From NCBI RefSeq assembly GCF_003418935.1, contig NZ_QVMT01000002.1, positions 1-64,000 on the forward strand: a stretch of DNA of 64,000 nucleotides, read 5' to 3'. Below are positions 35,395 through 46,100 of the stretch, in pieces (the first letter of the stretch is position 1; every line of letters begins with the position of its first letter). The notes beneath the pieces were generated by a model. It saw nothing but the letters and a program-made list of their open reading frames with translations, was not told where the DNA came from and made no database searches. Source of the stretch: Emticicia sp. C21 (GTDB lineage Bacteria > Bacteroidota > Bacteroidia > Cytophagales > Spirosomataceae). The translations under genes and the position numbers were made by a program.

Positions 35395-35997
35395 TTATTT
35401 TATTATGCCTGATTCTCTTAGTAATTCAATAAATTGAGGAGATAAATCAGTTAAAGAGTTTACATCTATTTCGTTATTTCTTTCCTCCACTTCCTCACCA
35501 ACTTTTTCTTCAATAAACAAGGTTTGTAAAAATTCGTAAAAACTATTTGCCATTAAAATGTATTCTTTCCCTACTTTGCTTTCATGAAACCAATAGTAAA
35601 TTTTCCCAAACTCTTTCTTCTTTAAACTAATTCCAATCAAATCACCACTTGTGCCTTCACAAAAGGGAAGGAATTTTCTTGATAATTGATCTTTATAATC
35701 AGTATACAGATGTAGTATTGTATTTGTATTACCTGATATAGAAACAAAATAATTAACAGGAACCCAACCATTTGTATGTCCTATTCGATTATCTTTAATT
35801 CCTTTGGCTGCAATACCATTCCTAAAACTAAAAGCACCAAATGCTTTAGAGAATATCACTAATTCTTGAGGTATATCTGCTTTAAAGTAATTTGATAGTA
35901 TCTCTTTACTACAAACAATTGTTTTATCAAACATACCTTGCGGATATTCTTTTCGCTCCCCAAGTACATTAACTAGTGAAATAATTTTTTCTTCCAT
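35395..35997 (-). CDS. SMI1/KNR4 (SUKH) family protein
   Basis: 200 residues. PQELVIFSKAFGAFSFRNGI and FCEGTSGDLIGISLKKKEFGKIYYW with an acidic C-terminal helix fit the SUKH superfamily. Members are mostly immunity proteins that neutralise polymorphic or contact-dependent toxins, and some are regulatory. There is no toxin gene beside it, so it may be an orphan immunity gene protecting against a neighbour's toxin; that is inference. Base composition is more A/T-rich than the flanking typA gene. The assignment rests on weak overall similarity. Confidence 0.65.
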   Translation of the reverse strand: MEEKIISLVNVLGERKEYPQGMFDKTIVCSKEILSNYFKADIPQELVIFSKAFGAFSFRNGIAAKGIKDNRIGHTNGWVPVNYFVSISGNTNTILHLYTDYKDQLSRKFLPFCEGTSGDLIGISLKKKEFGKIYYWFHESKVGKEYILMANSFYEFLQTLFIEEKVGEEVEERNNEIDVNSLTDLSPQFIELLRESGIIK

Positions 35998-36062
35998 TTA
36001 CTTTATTAGAATAGGAAATGTTATAAGACAATATAGCAGTAATTTTTTAAATTCAATTACAA

Positions 36063-36096
36063 AAAAATCCCTGCTAAACAAATAACAGGGATTTTT
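36063..36096. terminator. Terminator of typA
   Basis: AAAAATCCCTG and CAGGGATTTTT form a perfect 11-bp stem, 22 bases after the typA stop; a T tract continues on the minus strand. Confidence 0.85.
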
Positions 36097-36117
36097 CTAT
36101 ATTCTATTTCAATCAGC

Positions 36118-37938
36118 TTATGCCATCGCAAAAGCACCTTTGCTTTCGTAACGTTTACGCTCGTTTTCGTCAAGGTAAATTTTACGCATACGAATCGACT
36201 TAGGCGTGATTTCTAAGTATTCATCTTTCTGGATATACTCCATGGCATCTTCTAAAGAGAAGTTGATTTTCGGAGCAATACGAACGTTATCATCAGAACC
36301 AGAAGCACGCATATTGGTTAACTTCTTCGCTGTTTGCAGGTTAATCACCAAGTCGTTCTGACGGTTGTGCTCACCTACTACCATGCCCATATAAATATCT
36401 TCGTTCGGGTCGATAAAGAATACGCCTCTATCCTGCAATTTATCGATTGAATAAGGAGTCGCAGGACCATTGCCCATCGAAATCAACGAACCGTTGATAC
36501 GGCCGGGAATAGCACCTTTGAATGGCTCGTATGCCTTGAAGCGGTGATTCATGATAGCCTCACCATAAGTAGCTGTCAAAACATTTGAACGTAAACCAAT
36601 CAAACCACGAGATGGGATATTGAACTCAAGGTGTTGTAAATCGCCTTTTGGTTCCATAATCAATAACTCACCTTTACGTTGTGTTACTAATTCGATTACT
36701 TTACCTGCAGTTTCTTCCGGTACGTCTACTACTAAAGTTTCAACCGGCTCTAATCTTTCACCGTTTTCGCCTTCTTTGTATAATACCTGTGGTTGGCCTA
36801 CCTGTAACTCATATCCTTCACGACGCATCGTTTCAATCAATACAGACAAGTGAAGAATACCACGACCGAACACCACGAATTTATCTTCTGTTTCGCCTGT
36901 TTCTACACGTAGAGCAAGGTTTTTCTCAGTTTCTTTCATCAAACGGTCACGTAAGTGGCGCGAAGTAACGAATTTACCTTCTTTACCGAAGAACGGAGAG
37001 TTATTGATGGTAAACAACATATTCATGGTTGGCTCATCAATAGAAATACGTGGTAATGCTTCCGGATTTTCAGCATCAGCGATAGTATCACCAATCTCGA
37101 AATCTTCAATACCAGTTACGGCACAAATTTCACCAGAACCTACTTCTGTAACTCTTGCTTTACCCAAACCCTCGAATACGTGTAATTCTTTGATACGCAT
37201 CTTTTTAGCACTACCATCAGCTTTGAGAAGTGCTACCTGCATACCTTCTTTCAAAACCCCTCTGGCAACACGACCAATAGCGATACGGCCTACGAAAGAT
37301 GAATAATCTAAAGAAGTAATCTGCATTTGTGCAGTACCATCCACAACCGGAGACGCCGGGATATTTGCCACGATAGCATCCAACAATGGAATGATGTCAG
37401 TCGTTGGTTTTTTCCAGTCAGTGCTCATCCAGCCTTGTTTTGATGAACCGTATAAACAAGGGAAATCCAATTGGTCTTCAGTTGCTTCAAGGTTGAACAT
37501 CAAATCGAAAACCTGCTCATGAACTTCTTCAGGACGACAGTTTTCTTTGTCTACTTTATTTACTACTACAATTGGTTTTAAGCCTAATTGTAAAGCTTTG
37601 CCTAATACGAAACGGGTTTGAGGCATTGGTCCCTCAAAAGCATCAACTAAAAGGATAACACCATCCGCAAGTTTTAACACACGCTCTACCTCGCCACCGA
37701 AGTCGGCGTGGCCTGGAGTATCTATAATATTGATTTTAACATCATTATAACGTACTGATACGTTTTTTGACACGATGGTGATTCCGCGCTCACGTTCCAA
37801 ATCGTTGTTGTCAAGAATTAAATCACCGAATTCCTGATTCTCTCTGAAGATTTTTGAAGCATGAATAATTTTGTCAACCAACGTTGTTTTACCATGGTCA
37901 ACGTGGGCAATAATGGCAATGTTTCTAATGTTTTGCAT
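36118..37938 (-). CDS. typA: Ribosome-associated GTPase TypA/BipA
   Basis: 606 residues, the normal length. The GTPase domain starts [19 protein letters not shown] (G1), has [10 protein letters not shown] (G2), [11 protein letters not shown] (G3) and [14 protein letters not shown] (G4). The EF-G-like domains III and V follow ([20 protein letters not shown]) and the C-terminal BipA domain ends with [10 protein letters not shown]. BipA binds the ribosome in an EF-G-like manner and helps 50S assembly and translation under stress or cold. It is monocistronic, with a terminator downstream and a TAATTTTG -7 element on the minus strand at 38030-38037. Confidence 0.97.
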   Translation of the reverse strand: MQNIRNIAIIAHVDHGKTTLVDKIIHASKIFRENQEFGDLILDNNDLERERGITIVSKNVSVRYNDVKINIIDTPGHADFGGEVERVLKLADGVILLVDAFEGPMPQTRFVLGKALQLGLKPIVVVNKVDKENCRPEEVHEQVFDLMFNLEATEDQLDFPCLYGSSKQGWMSTDWKKPTTDIIPLLDAIVANIPASPVVDGTAQMQITSLDYSSFVGRIAIGRVARGVLKEGMQVALLKADGSAKKMRIKELHVFEGLGKARVTEVGSGEICAVTGIEDFEIGDTIADAENPEALPRISIDEPTMNMLFTINNSPFFGKEGKFVTSRHLRDRLMKETEKNLALRVETGETEDKFVVFGRGILHLSVLIETMRREGYELQVGQPQVLYKEGENGERLEPVETLVVDVPEETAGKVIELVTQRKGELLIMEPKGDLQHLEFNIPSRGLIGLRSNVLTATYGEAIMNHRFKAYEPFKGAIPGRINGSLISMGNGPATPYSIDKLQDRGVFFIDPNEDIYMGMVVGEHNRQNDLVINLQTAKKLTNMRASGSDDNVRIAPKINFSLEDAMEYIQKDEYLEITPKSIRMRKIYLDENERKRYESKGAFAMA

Positions 37939-38268
37939 TGAAGTCTAACTGTTATCGTAATGCGTCAATCTTTACCCCAACGCATCACGGATAAACGACT
38001 AACGAACTACACCTTTTTAAAATAAACTGCAAAATTAGAAAAATACAATGAGAAATCCTCATTTTTCTATAATATTCCTATGATTATTAAATTGTTAATA
38101 AGAATAGTACAAAAAATGGAGTGTTTTGCAGAAGAACTTATTTAAAGAAAGTATATACGAAAGTCTTGGAAAAGTATAAATTTATTGATGAATGATAAGT
38201 ATAATCAAAAGCAATAAAGTATTATTCAATAGATACTTTATTATAAAATATTTGCCGTTCTCCAGAGA
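37939..38268. other. Intergenic region upstream of typA
   Basis: 330 bases, strongly A/T-rich. It holds the putative typA -7 element (minus-strand TAATTTTG, 38030-38037; no spaced -33). I see no gene or RNA in the remainder and no terminator for the lipoprotein gene that ends at 38269. Confidence 0.5.
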
Positions 38269-38778
38269 TTAAAATTCGTTCAGAATAATTACCTTTGATT
38301 CTATGGTGTTAGAGACGTTTCCTGACCTATCCTTAATCATAACCTGATATTTCAGAGAATCTTTTTTAGGGGTGAAATCCTGGAAGTATACAAACGAATA
38401 ATCAAGTGTGCCTTCAATCGGGCCTTTTTTATTGTCTACCTTTAAACGCGGGAAGAATCCGGAATAAGTTACTTCAGGAATCACTTCCTGAAAAACGCCT
38501 TTTTTCTGGCGGAAGATACGTACCACATAATTGAAATCTTGTTGGGCTACAGCTGCCTTTTTTTCTTCTTCATTTAGCCCCAGGTCTCCATCACCATCCT
38601 GAAACTTGATAGTGAGTATAACTGAGTCTTTCTTTGAGCCTGAAAATTGGTCTAATCTGATTTCTTTACGTAAATCTTTGAACTCAATATAGGGTTTTAC
38701 ATCAAAAGATACCTCTTTGTAACAACCTGTTACTAAAGCCACTACACTAAAAACAACCAATACTGAAACCTTTTTCAT
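38269..38778 (-). CDS. Lipoprotein of unknown function
   Basis: 169 residues. The lipoprotein signal ends VTGC (Cys19). The mature part is beta-rich with a DGDGDLGLNEEE segment like a calcium-binding loop, then YVVRIFRQKKGVF and a final VMIKDRSGNVSNTIES, which resembles fibronectin/Ig-like domains used in Bacteroidota lipoproteins. No enzyme motif. It is divergent from the LuxE-like gene and shares its 106-base upstream region. I do not recognise a named family. Confidence 0.8.
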   Translation of the reverse strand: MKKVSVLVVFSVVALVTGCYKEVSFDVKPYIEFKDLRKEIRLDQFSGSKKDSVILTIKFQDGDGDLGLNEEEKKAAVAQQDFNYVVRIFRQKKGVFQEVIPEVTYSGFFPRLKVDNKKGPIEGTLDYSFVYFQDFTPKKDSLKYQVMIKDRSGNVSNTIESKVIILNEF

Positions 38779-38884
38779 TTCTTATCTGTAATTTTATAAG
38801 CAATTTAGTATAAAAAAGATAGTCTAGCGTTCGAAACCACAAATTATTTGTTGCTACTTCCTAAACTATTAATTAATTTTTTAC

Positions 38885-39949
38885 ATGGATATTCGTGACG
38901 AACTAAAATCGGCGGTGTTGCAAATCAGTGATCATTCTCAAAATCCACATACTTTTGAAGAATTGGCTTTAGAAATCTTCCGTTTCCAGGCATCTAATAA
39001 TCCTGTTTACAAAGAATATTTAGGTTTTTTGAGAGTGAATCCTCAAAAAATTGACCGTTTAGAGAAAATTCCTTTCCTGCCCATCCAGTTTTTCAAGTAT
39101 CACAAAATTATTACCGACTATGCCCCTACGCAAATGATTTTTGAAAGTAGCGGCACTACCCAGCAAAATACCAGTAAGCATTATGTGAGCGATTTGCCAT
39201 TTTACGAGCACATCAGTCAGAAAATTTTTGAGCAGTTTTATGGCCCAATTACCGACTATCACATATTGGCACTACTACCTTCGTATCTTGAACGAAATAA
39301 TTCGTCGTTGGTGTATATGGTACAGAGTTTTATTTATCGCTCTTACTCCCGTGAGTCAGGATTCTACCTTAATAATACGGCAGAACTGCTTGAAAAGTTA
39401 CACCAACTCTCAGAAAACTCTCAATCAACCCGAAAAGTTTTGCTAATAGGTGTAACTTTTGCACTACTGGATTTAGTTGAAAGTGGATATGATTTAACTT
39501 TTCTTGAAAACTTCAAAGATAGACTCGTAGTTATGGAAACAGGGGGGATGAAAGGCCGACGCAAAGAGTTATTGAGAGAAGAAGTGCATGAAATACTAAC
39601 AAGCCATTTGCCCATACAACAAGTACACTCAGAATATGGCATGACCGAACTGCTTTCGCAAGGCTACTCTAAAGGTGAGGGGGTATTTGAATTGCCTAAT
39701 ACAATGAAAATCTTATTGAGAGAAATCAATGACCCTTTTAAAATCATTTCATCACAATTCCGCTCTGATATTGTAAAAGAAACGACCATTCGTGGAGGTA
39801 TTAATGTGATAGACCTGGCCAATATAGATTCATGTAGTTTTATTGAAACGCAGGATTTAGGCGCATATCAGGTAAATAACCAGCAATTCAGCGTTATCGG
39901 GCGATTCGATAACTCGGATATAAGAGGATGTAATTTATTGGTAATCTAA
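38885..39949 (+). CDS. LuxE-like acyl-protein synthetase
   Basis: 354 residues. KIPFLPIQFFKYHKI, then FESSGTTQQNTSKHYVSD (the phosphate-binding SGTT loop of adenylating enzymes), and HSEYGMTELLSQGYS identify the LuxE/phenylacetate-CoA ligase-like group. LuxE activates fatty acid with ATP and passes it to its own cysteine, then to a reductase. No luciferase or LuxC gene is present, so here it probably activates an acyl group for lipid, pigment or polysaccharide modification; that is a guess. Its stop codon overlaps that of the convergent kinase gene by four bases. Confidence 0.85.
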   Translation: MDIRDELKSAVLQISDHSQNPHTFEELALEIFRFQASNNPVYKEYLGFLRVNPQKIDRLEKIPFLPIQFFKYHKIITDYAPTQMIFESSGTTQQNTSKHYVSDLPFYEHISQKIFEQFYGPITDYHILALLPSYLERNNSSLVYMVQSFIYRSYSRESGFYLNNTAELLEKLHQLSENSQSTRKVLLIGVTFALLDLVESGYDLTFLENFKDRLVVMETGGMKGRRKELLREEVHEILTSHLPIQQVHSEYGMTELLSQGYSKGEGVFELPNTMKILLREINDPFKIISSQFRSDIVKETTIRGGINVIDLANIDSCSFIETQDLGAYQVNNQQFSVIGRFDNSDIRGCNLLVI

Positions 39950-40830
39950 TTCAGATATTTATTCAAAGTGCGCAATACCGGAGGGAGGTAGCTTGTACCA
40001 AAAATATTGACATGCACCATCAGCGGATAAATATTATAAATGGCTATCCTTTCATCGAAACGGGGTTGTAATGGGAAACTCTCGTGGTAAGCTTCATAGA
40101 ATCGGTTATCAAAACCACCAAAAAGAGTAGTAAAAGCCATCTCCATTTCGCGGTTTCCATAATAGACGGCAGGGTCAATCAGACAAGGATCACCCTTATC
40201 ATCAGTAATGACATTGCCTGACCATAAATCTCCATGTATTAAAGAAGGGGCTTCACTAGGCAATAACGTTGGCAGTACCTTGTAAAAGTGCTGGAATTTA
40301 TCGTATAAATCTTTACTGATTAAGTCGTTATAATAAGCCAGACCAGCCTGAATATTAAGCCGTTTTTCAATAAAAAAGCTCAGCCAGTCAGTGTAAGGCT
40401 CATTAAATTGTTGCAGAGAACCGATATAGTTATCGAAGTGCAGACCAAACGAATCGTTAGTATGTCGGTGAAGCTTCGCCAGATTTTGACCTAATTTTTC
40501 CCAATAATCAAAATTAGGCTTGGCGTATTCAATATTTTCTAAAATCAGATAATCCTGTCCGTCTCTTCTTCCCCAATTCAACACTTCCGGAATCCGCAGT
40601 ACATTTGCCTCCCGTAGCAAGTTCAGGCCTTTCGCTTCAGTTTCAAACATCCCCTCTTGGTTTCTGGTATTATACTTAATAAAGTACTTTCCTTCATTGG
40701 TATGTACCTGCACTGTTACATTAATGCTTCCGCCTTGAAGCAAACGATATTCTGTCACTTGAACGTCTCGTCCTAGGGTCTCAAAAAAGACACCCTCAAA
40801 GAATTGAAATTGATCTTCTGCCGTTTGCAT
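39946..40830 (-). CDS. Fructosamine kinase family protein
   Basis: 294 residues with a protein-kinase-like fold. FIKYNTRNQEGMFETEAKGL carries the ATP-binding Lys and Glu; LIHGDLWSGNV is the catalytic loop with its Asp, and CLIDPAVYYGNREMEMAFT holds the metal-binding Asp. Relatives phosphorylate ketosamines (fructosamine, ribulosamine) on glycated proteins or free adducts, which leads to removal of the sugar. It is a single gene, convergent with the LuxE-like gene; the two stops overlap, and no terminator separates them. Confidence 0.92.
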   Translation of the reverse strand: MQTAEDQFQFFEGVFFETLGRDVQVTEYRLLQGGSINVTVQVHTNEGKYFIKYNTRNQEGMFETEAKGLNLLREANVLRIPEVLNWGRRDGQDYLILENIEYAKPNFDYWEKLGQNLAKLHRHTNDSFGLHFDNYIGSLQQFNEPYTDWLSFFIEKRLNIQAGLAYYNDLISKDLYDKFQHFYKVLPTLLPSEAPSLIHGDLWSGNVITDDKGDPCLIDPAVYYGNREMEMAFTTLFGGFDNRFYEAYHESFPLQPRFDERIAIYNIYPLMVHVNIFGTSYLPPVLRTLNKYLN

Positions 40831-41072
40831 AAACCTGACCTCCCAATGAAATTTGTAAACGTATATCTAAAACTGCTCAGGTGCCTCTACTGTTTAAATA
40901 TGCGCTTGTTTCAATACGATTAGCAAAATAAAAACTTTCTCAGTAAATTTTCCGAACTTTGTCTTAGAAATAATAAGAGTGGTTCAGATTGGATACAAAG
41001 GAAAGCTTTGTAAAAAACATTAACGCAAGTACAACGAATTTTATTCTCGAATTAAAATATTCCTGATAATAC

Positions 41073-42224
41073 ATGAAAAGAAATTTAGCTATTTTAGGCT
41101 CAACGGGTTCAATAGGTACGCAGGCATTAGAGGTAGTGGCCGCAAATCCGGATATTTTTACAGTAGAAGTACTTACAGCCCAGAATAATGCCGATTTGTT
41201 GATTGATCAAGCAGCAAAATTCCGTCCTAACGTAGTAGTTATTTCAAACGAAGCCTTATACGATAAAGTTTTTTCTGCCCTCGACCCATTGGATATTAAA
41301 GTATATGCAGGAGAGAAATCACTTTCTTCGGTAGTACAGATGGAATCGGTAAATATGGTGCTAACAGCTTTAGTTGGATATGCAGGCTTGATTCCGACCA
41401 TTGCAGCTATAAAAGCAGGTAAACATATTGCCTTAGCTAACAAAGAAACTCTGGTAGTAGCTGGTGAATTAGTAACCGATCTGGCACAAAAAAACAGAGT
41501 AGATATTCTTCCGGTAGATTCTGAACATTCAGCTATTTTTCAGTGTCTGGTAGGGGAATTTCATAATCCTATAGAGAAAATTATCCTGACAGCGTCAGGA
41601 GGACCATTTTTAGGTAAAGACCGCGACTTTCTGAAAAGTGTAACCAAGCTGCAGGCATTGAAACACCCCAATTGGAGTATGGGCGCCAAAATTACAATAG
41701 ATTCTGCTTCATTGATGAATAAGGGTTTAGAGGTAATAGAAGCCAAATGGCTATTTGGCCTTACACCCGAACAGATAGAAGTGGTAGTACACCCACAAAG
41801 TATCATCCACTCAATGGTGCAGTTTGAAGATGGCAGTATGAAAGCCCAGATGGGTTTGCCAGATATGCGTGTGCCGATTCAGTTTGCTTTAAGTTATCCT
41901 GCCCGTTTAAAATCTGACTTTCCAAGATTTGATTTCAGTAAATATCCGTCATTGACTTTCCAGAAACCAGATGTACAAACCTTCAGGAATTTAGGTTTTG
42001 CATTTGAGGCACTCAGCCAAGGGGGGAATATGGCATGTATTGTTAATGCTGCTAATGAAATAGCGGTTGCTTCTTTTCTACGCGATGAAATTGGTTTCCT
42101 GGAAATGTCTGATCTGATTGAAGATTGTATGCATCGGGTAAGTTTTGTGAAGACGCCTACCTTAGAAGACTATATAAAAACTGACGAGGAGGCACGCCGT
42201 ATAGCCATGGAATTTTCTTTTTAG
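41073..42224 (+). CDS. dxr: 1-deoxy-D-xylulose 5-phosphate reductoisomerase
   Basis: 383 residues, normal size. It converts DXP to 2-C-methyl-D-erythritol 4-phosphate with NADPH, the committed step of the MEP isoprenoid pathway. The NADPH loop LGSTGSIGTQALEVV opens the protein; ALANKETLVVAGE, LPVDSEHSAIFQCL, ASGGPF and KHPNWSMGAKITIDSASLMN form the substrate and metal site; AANEIAVASFL is in the C-terminal part. In many Bacteroidota dxr is followed by the site-2 protease gene rseP; here a LytTR regulator follows instead. No consensus promoter was found. Confidence 0.97.
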   Translation: MKRNLAILGSTGSIGTQALEVVAANPDIFTVEVLTAQNNADLLIDQAAKFRPNVVVISNEALYDKVFSALDPLDIKVYAGEKSLSSVVQMESVNMVLTALVGYAGLIPTIAAIKAGKHIALANKETLVVAGELVTDLAQKNRVDILPVDSEHSAIFQCLVGEFHNPIEKIILTASGGPFLGKDRDFLKSVTKLQALKHPNWSMGAKITIDSASLMNKGLEVIEAKWLFGLTPEQIEVVVHPQSIIHSMVQFEDGSMKAQMGLPDMRVPIQFALSYPARLKSDFPRFDFSKYPSLTFQKPDVQTFRNLGFAFEALSQGGNMACIVNAANEIAVASFLRDEIGFLEMSDLIEDCMHRVSFVKTPTLEDYIKTDEEARRIAMEFSF

Positions 42225-42244
42225 AAGTTCATACAATAACTCTT

Positions 42245-42300
42245 ACCATTCGTTGGAAATTTACTACCATTCGTTGGAAGTATTACACCATTCTTTCCTA
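42245..42300 (+). promoter_or_regulatory. Three 21-bp-phased LytTR half-sites
   Basis: ACCATTCGTTGGAA occurs at 42245-42258 and 42266-42279, and a partial copy ACCATTCTTTCC at 42287-42298. The offsets are exactly 21 bases. The core ACCATTCG fits published LytTR half-site consensus forms (9-bp direct repeats separated by 12-13 bp). They lie 71-126 bases before the LytTR response regulator start, so autoregulation is likely. Confidence 0.7.
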
Positions 42301-42370
42301 AATTTTTGGATACTATCTGAAGAATATTTTACTTAGGTGAATGATATAAACGCTTATAAAATCATTCATT

Positions 42371-43144
42371 ATGAATGCCATCATCATAGAAGACGAAAAA
42401 CTGGTTGCCCGCGAATTAACTTATAAAATAGCAGAGATAGACGAGAATGTAAAGATTCTGGAGGTGCTTCCGAGTGTGAAAACTGCCCTTAGATGGCTGG
42501 GTGAAAATGCTGAACCCGATTTGGTTTTTGCTGATATTCAATTGGCCGACGGTGTCAGTTTCGAAATCTTTGATAAGTTTCAGCTTAACTGCCCGATTAT
42601 ATTTACTACTTCGTATAACGAATACGCCATTCGTGCCTTTAAGGTAAATGGCATTGATTATCTGTTGAAACCTGTTGAGCCGGAAGAACTGGCAAAAGCT
42701 ATCGGAAAGGCCAAAGAATTGAATAAAACCAAAGCTAAAACGCCCCTTGATTTAAATAGCCTGGTAGAAATGTTGCAGGTTGGCAATATGAGTAAGCCTA
42801 TATATAAAGAGCACTTTTTAGCCAATCACCGAAACTCATGGATACCTGTAAAAGTGAACGATATTGCCTTCTTTTACTATGAAGCAATTATCTATCTCGT
42901 AACCAAAACCAACGAGAAGTATACACTCGATATGAGCTCAATGGACGAACTGGAAGAACTGATTGATCCCACAAAGTTTTATAGAGTTAATCGGCAATAT
43001 ATTGTCTGTATTGATGTGATTCAGAGCGTGAGAAGTGTAGAAAACTCCAAGCTGATTGTAAAACTTAAAAACCCACATCAGAATACCGAAATAGACATTA
43101 GCCGCCACAAAGCCCCAACCTTCAAAAAATGGCTGGAAAAATAA
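42371..43144 (+). CDS. LytTR family response regulator
   Basis: 257 residues. The receiver domain has the acidic Glu7-Asp8, the acceptor Asp55 in DLVFADIQLADG, TSYNEYAIRAF and the Lys in YLLKPVEPEE. The C-terminal LytTR DNA-binding domain includes FYYEAIIYLVTKTNEKYTL, FYRVNRQYIVCIDVIQSV and VKLKNPHQNTEIDISRHKAP. The partner kinase gene overlaps its end by 16 bases, so the two are translationally coupled. Three phased direct repeats upstream match LytTR sites, so it may control its own operon. Target genes elsewhere are unknown. Confidence 0.93.
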   Translation: MNAIIIEDEKLVARELTYKIAEIDENVKILEVLPSVKTALRWLGENAEPDLVFADIQLADGVSFEIFDKFQLNCPIIFTTSYNEYAIRAFKVNGIDYLLKPVEPEELAKAIGKAKELNKTKAKTPLDLNSLVEMLQVGNMSKPIYKEHFLANHRNSWIPVKVNDIAFFYYEAIIYLVTKTNEKYTLDMSSMDELEELIDPTKFYRVNRQYIVCIDVIQSVRSVENSKLIVKLKNPHQNTEIDISRHKAPTFKKWLEK

Positions 43145-46100
43145 CAAAGTATCTGCTCAAAAAAAGCCTTTTTGTCCTATTACTTTGGTTAGGCTTTTGT
43201 CATCTGTTAATTGGGCAAGAAAAGCTGAACTATGAGTTTTCTTTTCTGAAAGAAGAAGATGGGCTCTCAAATAACCACATTGTGAGTATGTTGAGAGATC
43301 GGGATGGTTTTTTATGGATAGCCACAATAGATGGACTTAACCGATATGATGGCAGTCATTTTACTGTTTTTAAGGCTGATTATAAGGGTTCCACTACTTT
43401 AGCTAACAATGCAGTTCATGGTTTATGTGAGGATAAAGACGGAAATATATGGGCTACAACCGATGATGGAATATGTTATTACAATAAAAAAACTAATAAA
43501 TTTCAGAGTTATAAAGAGTTAAACGGACAGAAATTTGCCCGTTGTTATTTTATTATTTGTGATAAAAAGGGGGATATCTGGTTTGCAGGTGATATGGGGT
43601 TATATCATCTTGCAAAAAAAACACAAAAAATAACCAGCTTATTCAGGAATTCCGGCCCTGTCAATTCAATCAGTGACGACGATATCTACAGTATAAAAGA
43701 ATATCCACAAGAAAACATGATATGGATTGCTACGGTTAGAGGAGTGAATTATATTGATATCAATACCAAAAAGTTTTATAACTCTACAAATAATCCGGCA
43801 AAATTTTCATTCCTGAATACTAATGTAATAAATACGCTTACAATTAATAATAACCATTTAATTTTTGCTGACGAGATACGTCTAAAAATAGTAGTAGTAA
43901 ACTTATTAAATAAAAAGGTAGTAGCAGAATATAATTGGCCAGGAAAAAAAAGTTTGAAAGTAAACCACATATTTGTTGACAAAGACCATAACTATTGGAT
44001 AAGTTTTCAGGATCACGATTTGTTTTTTATAGATTCCAAAACAAAAGAAATTAAAGAAGTTGACTATAATCCTGCAAGAAAACGAGAGTTTACAAATGTT
44101 CAATTTAAAGATTTATACCATAATAGTGATGGCATGCTACTATTTGGCACTTCACAAGGGCTAGCCTATCTTGAACCTGATGACCTCTTATATAAAATAT
44201 ATAACTTAAACGATATTGTAGATAATAAAGAACCTGCCGAAAGCTTTAGTGCGTTTGCAGAATCGGCCGATAAAACCTGGTGGTTGGGTAACTGGACACG
44301 TAAACTGATACATTTTAATCCTCATGCTAATACACATGAGACTTTTCAGCTACCTCCTGAATATAGTAATAATCATAAATACATTCATACCATTTGCGAA
44401 ACAAAAGAAACCGTGTATGCTGCTACTCACGGAGGAATCTTCTGGCTAAATAAGAAAACTAAGCAACTAGCGAAATTAAAAGTACCTGCCAAAATAGTTG
44501 CCGATTCAGTGTTTGTAATGACAATGGTATTAAATAAAGATGTCTTGTGGATAAGGACAAGCACTACAATGGTATTTGCTTATCATATTTCGAACCAAAA
44601 ATGGGAAGAGTTTTTTTTACTAAGTTATTTGCCAAAGAACTTCTATACTACCCGCATGTTTTTGGAATTTGATAAACATGGAGATTTATGGGCTAATTTA
44701 TATCCGAGAGGATTTGCAAAGCTTTCGAAAAGAGAACACAAATTTATTAAGCGAGAAGCTGCTCTTAAAGAAGACTTTGAAAAATGGTTATTCCAGTTCA
44801 GAGCTGATTCCGCCAATCATTTCTGGTATCCTACTATGGGATACGGATTAGTGAAATATGATATGGAAAAAGGCACTATACAAAACTGGCGTGAGAGTGA
44901 TGGGCTGATGTTTGATCACTGTATGGCTGTTTGTCCCGATAAATTTGGTAATATATGGGTTGGCTCTTTTCATAAATTTTCAATTTTTAACCCTGAAAAA
45001 AACTATTTTCAGAATTTCCGTATACCTTATAACGAAGAAACCAATCAATACAGAAGTTATATGTTTCCATTGAGTAATCAACATATTCTGGCGTTACAAA
45101 AAAATGTATTAATTGAGTTTATACCTGAGAATATTTCAATCAACACCAGTAGCAATAATACTTTATTGATTAATAGTGTACAGCTCGCAGATACAACTCT
45201 TTTACTAAGCAATCAATTAAAGAGTATTAATTTAGGTGTAGACGACAACAACTTCAGTATCAGTTATGCTGTTCTTTCACCTGCTCAGGAGCAATACAGA
45301 TATTATTACCAGTTAGAGGGCTTTGATGATACATGGGTTGAAGCAGGTTCAAAGACAGTGGCTAACTATACAAGAATACCCGGAGGAAATTATACTTTCA
45401 GAGTAAAAGCAGTTGCAGGCAATGTAGAAATTATGAGTAGTGATTTTCCGGTTCACATAGCTACTCATTTTTATAAAACTTATTGGTTCCTGGCTACAGT
45501 ATTACTATTAATAGCTGCTATTGTTTATTTCGTGTATAGATATAGAGTTAAGCAGTCAAATGAAGTGCATCGCTTACAAGCGCAGACATCCAGACTTGAA
45601 AAAGACAAAACCGAGATTCAATACCAGAACCTTATCAATCACCTTAATCCACACTTTCTGTTTAATAGCCTTACCTCGCTTAACAGCCTGATTCTGACAG
45701 AGCCGAAGCAAGCCTCTAAGTTTTTGCAGAAACTATCCCTGATATACCGTTACATTTTACAGAATAAGGAAAAAGAATCGGTTACTCTGGAGCATGAGAT
45801 TAATTTCGTGAAAAACTATATCGATCTACAGAATTCACGTTTTGAAGACGGCTTAGTGATTAATATGGATATTCCGAAAGAATATCTGAGCGATGGTATT
45901 GTGCCGGTTACGTTACAGAATCTCTTTGAAAATGCCATTAAGCATAATACTATTGAGGACGAAAAACCTTTGGTTATTTCTGTCTATGTAGAAGATGAAT
46001 GCCTGATAGTTGAAAATAATATCCAGAAAAAAGCCTATGTTGAAACCTCTAATAAGCAAGGGCTCGAAAGTCTGAAAAAACTCTATTATTATTTAACTTC

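Noticed and set aside
38885-39949. Bioluminescence function from the LuxE similarity
   Set aside because: No luxA, luxB, luxC or luxD homologue is in the window; LuxE-like proteins are common in non-luminous Bacteroidota.
42245-42300. CRISPR-like array from the 21-base repeats
   Set aside because: Only three short units, repeat core under 15 bases, spacers not unique in the CRISPR manner and no cas genes; operator array is the better reading.
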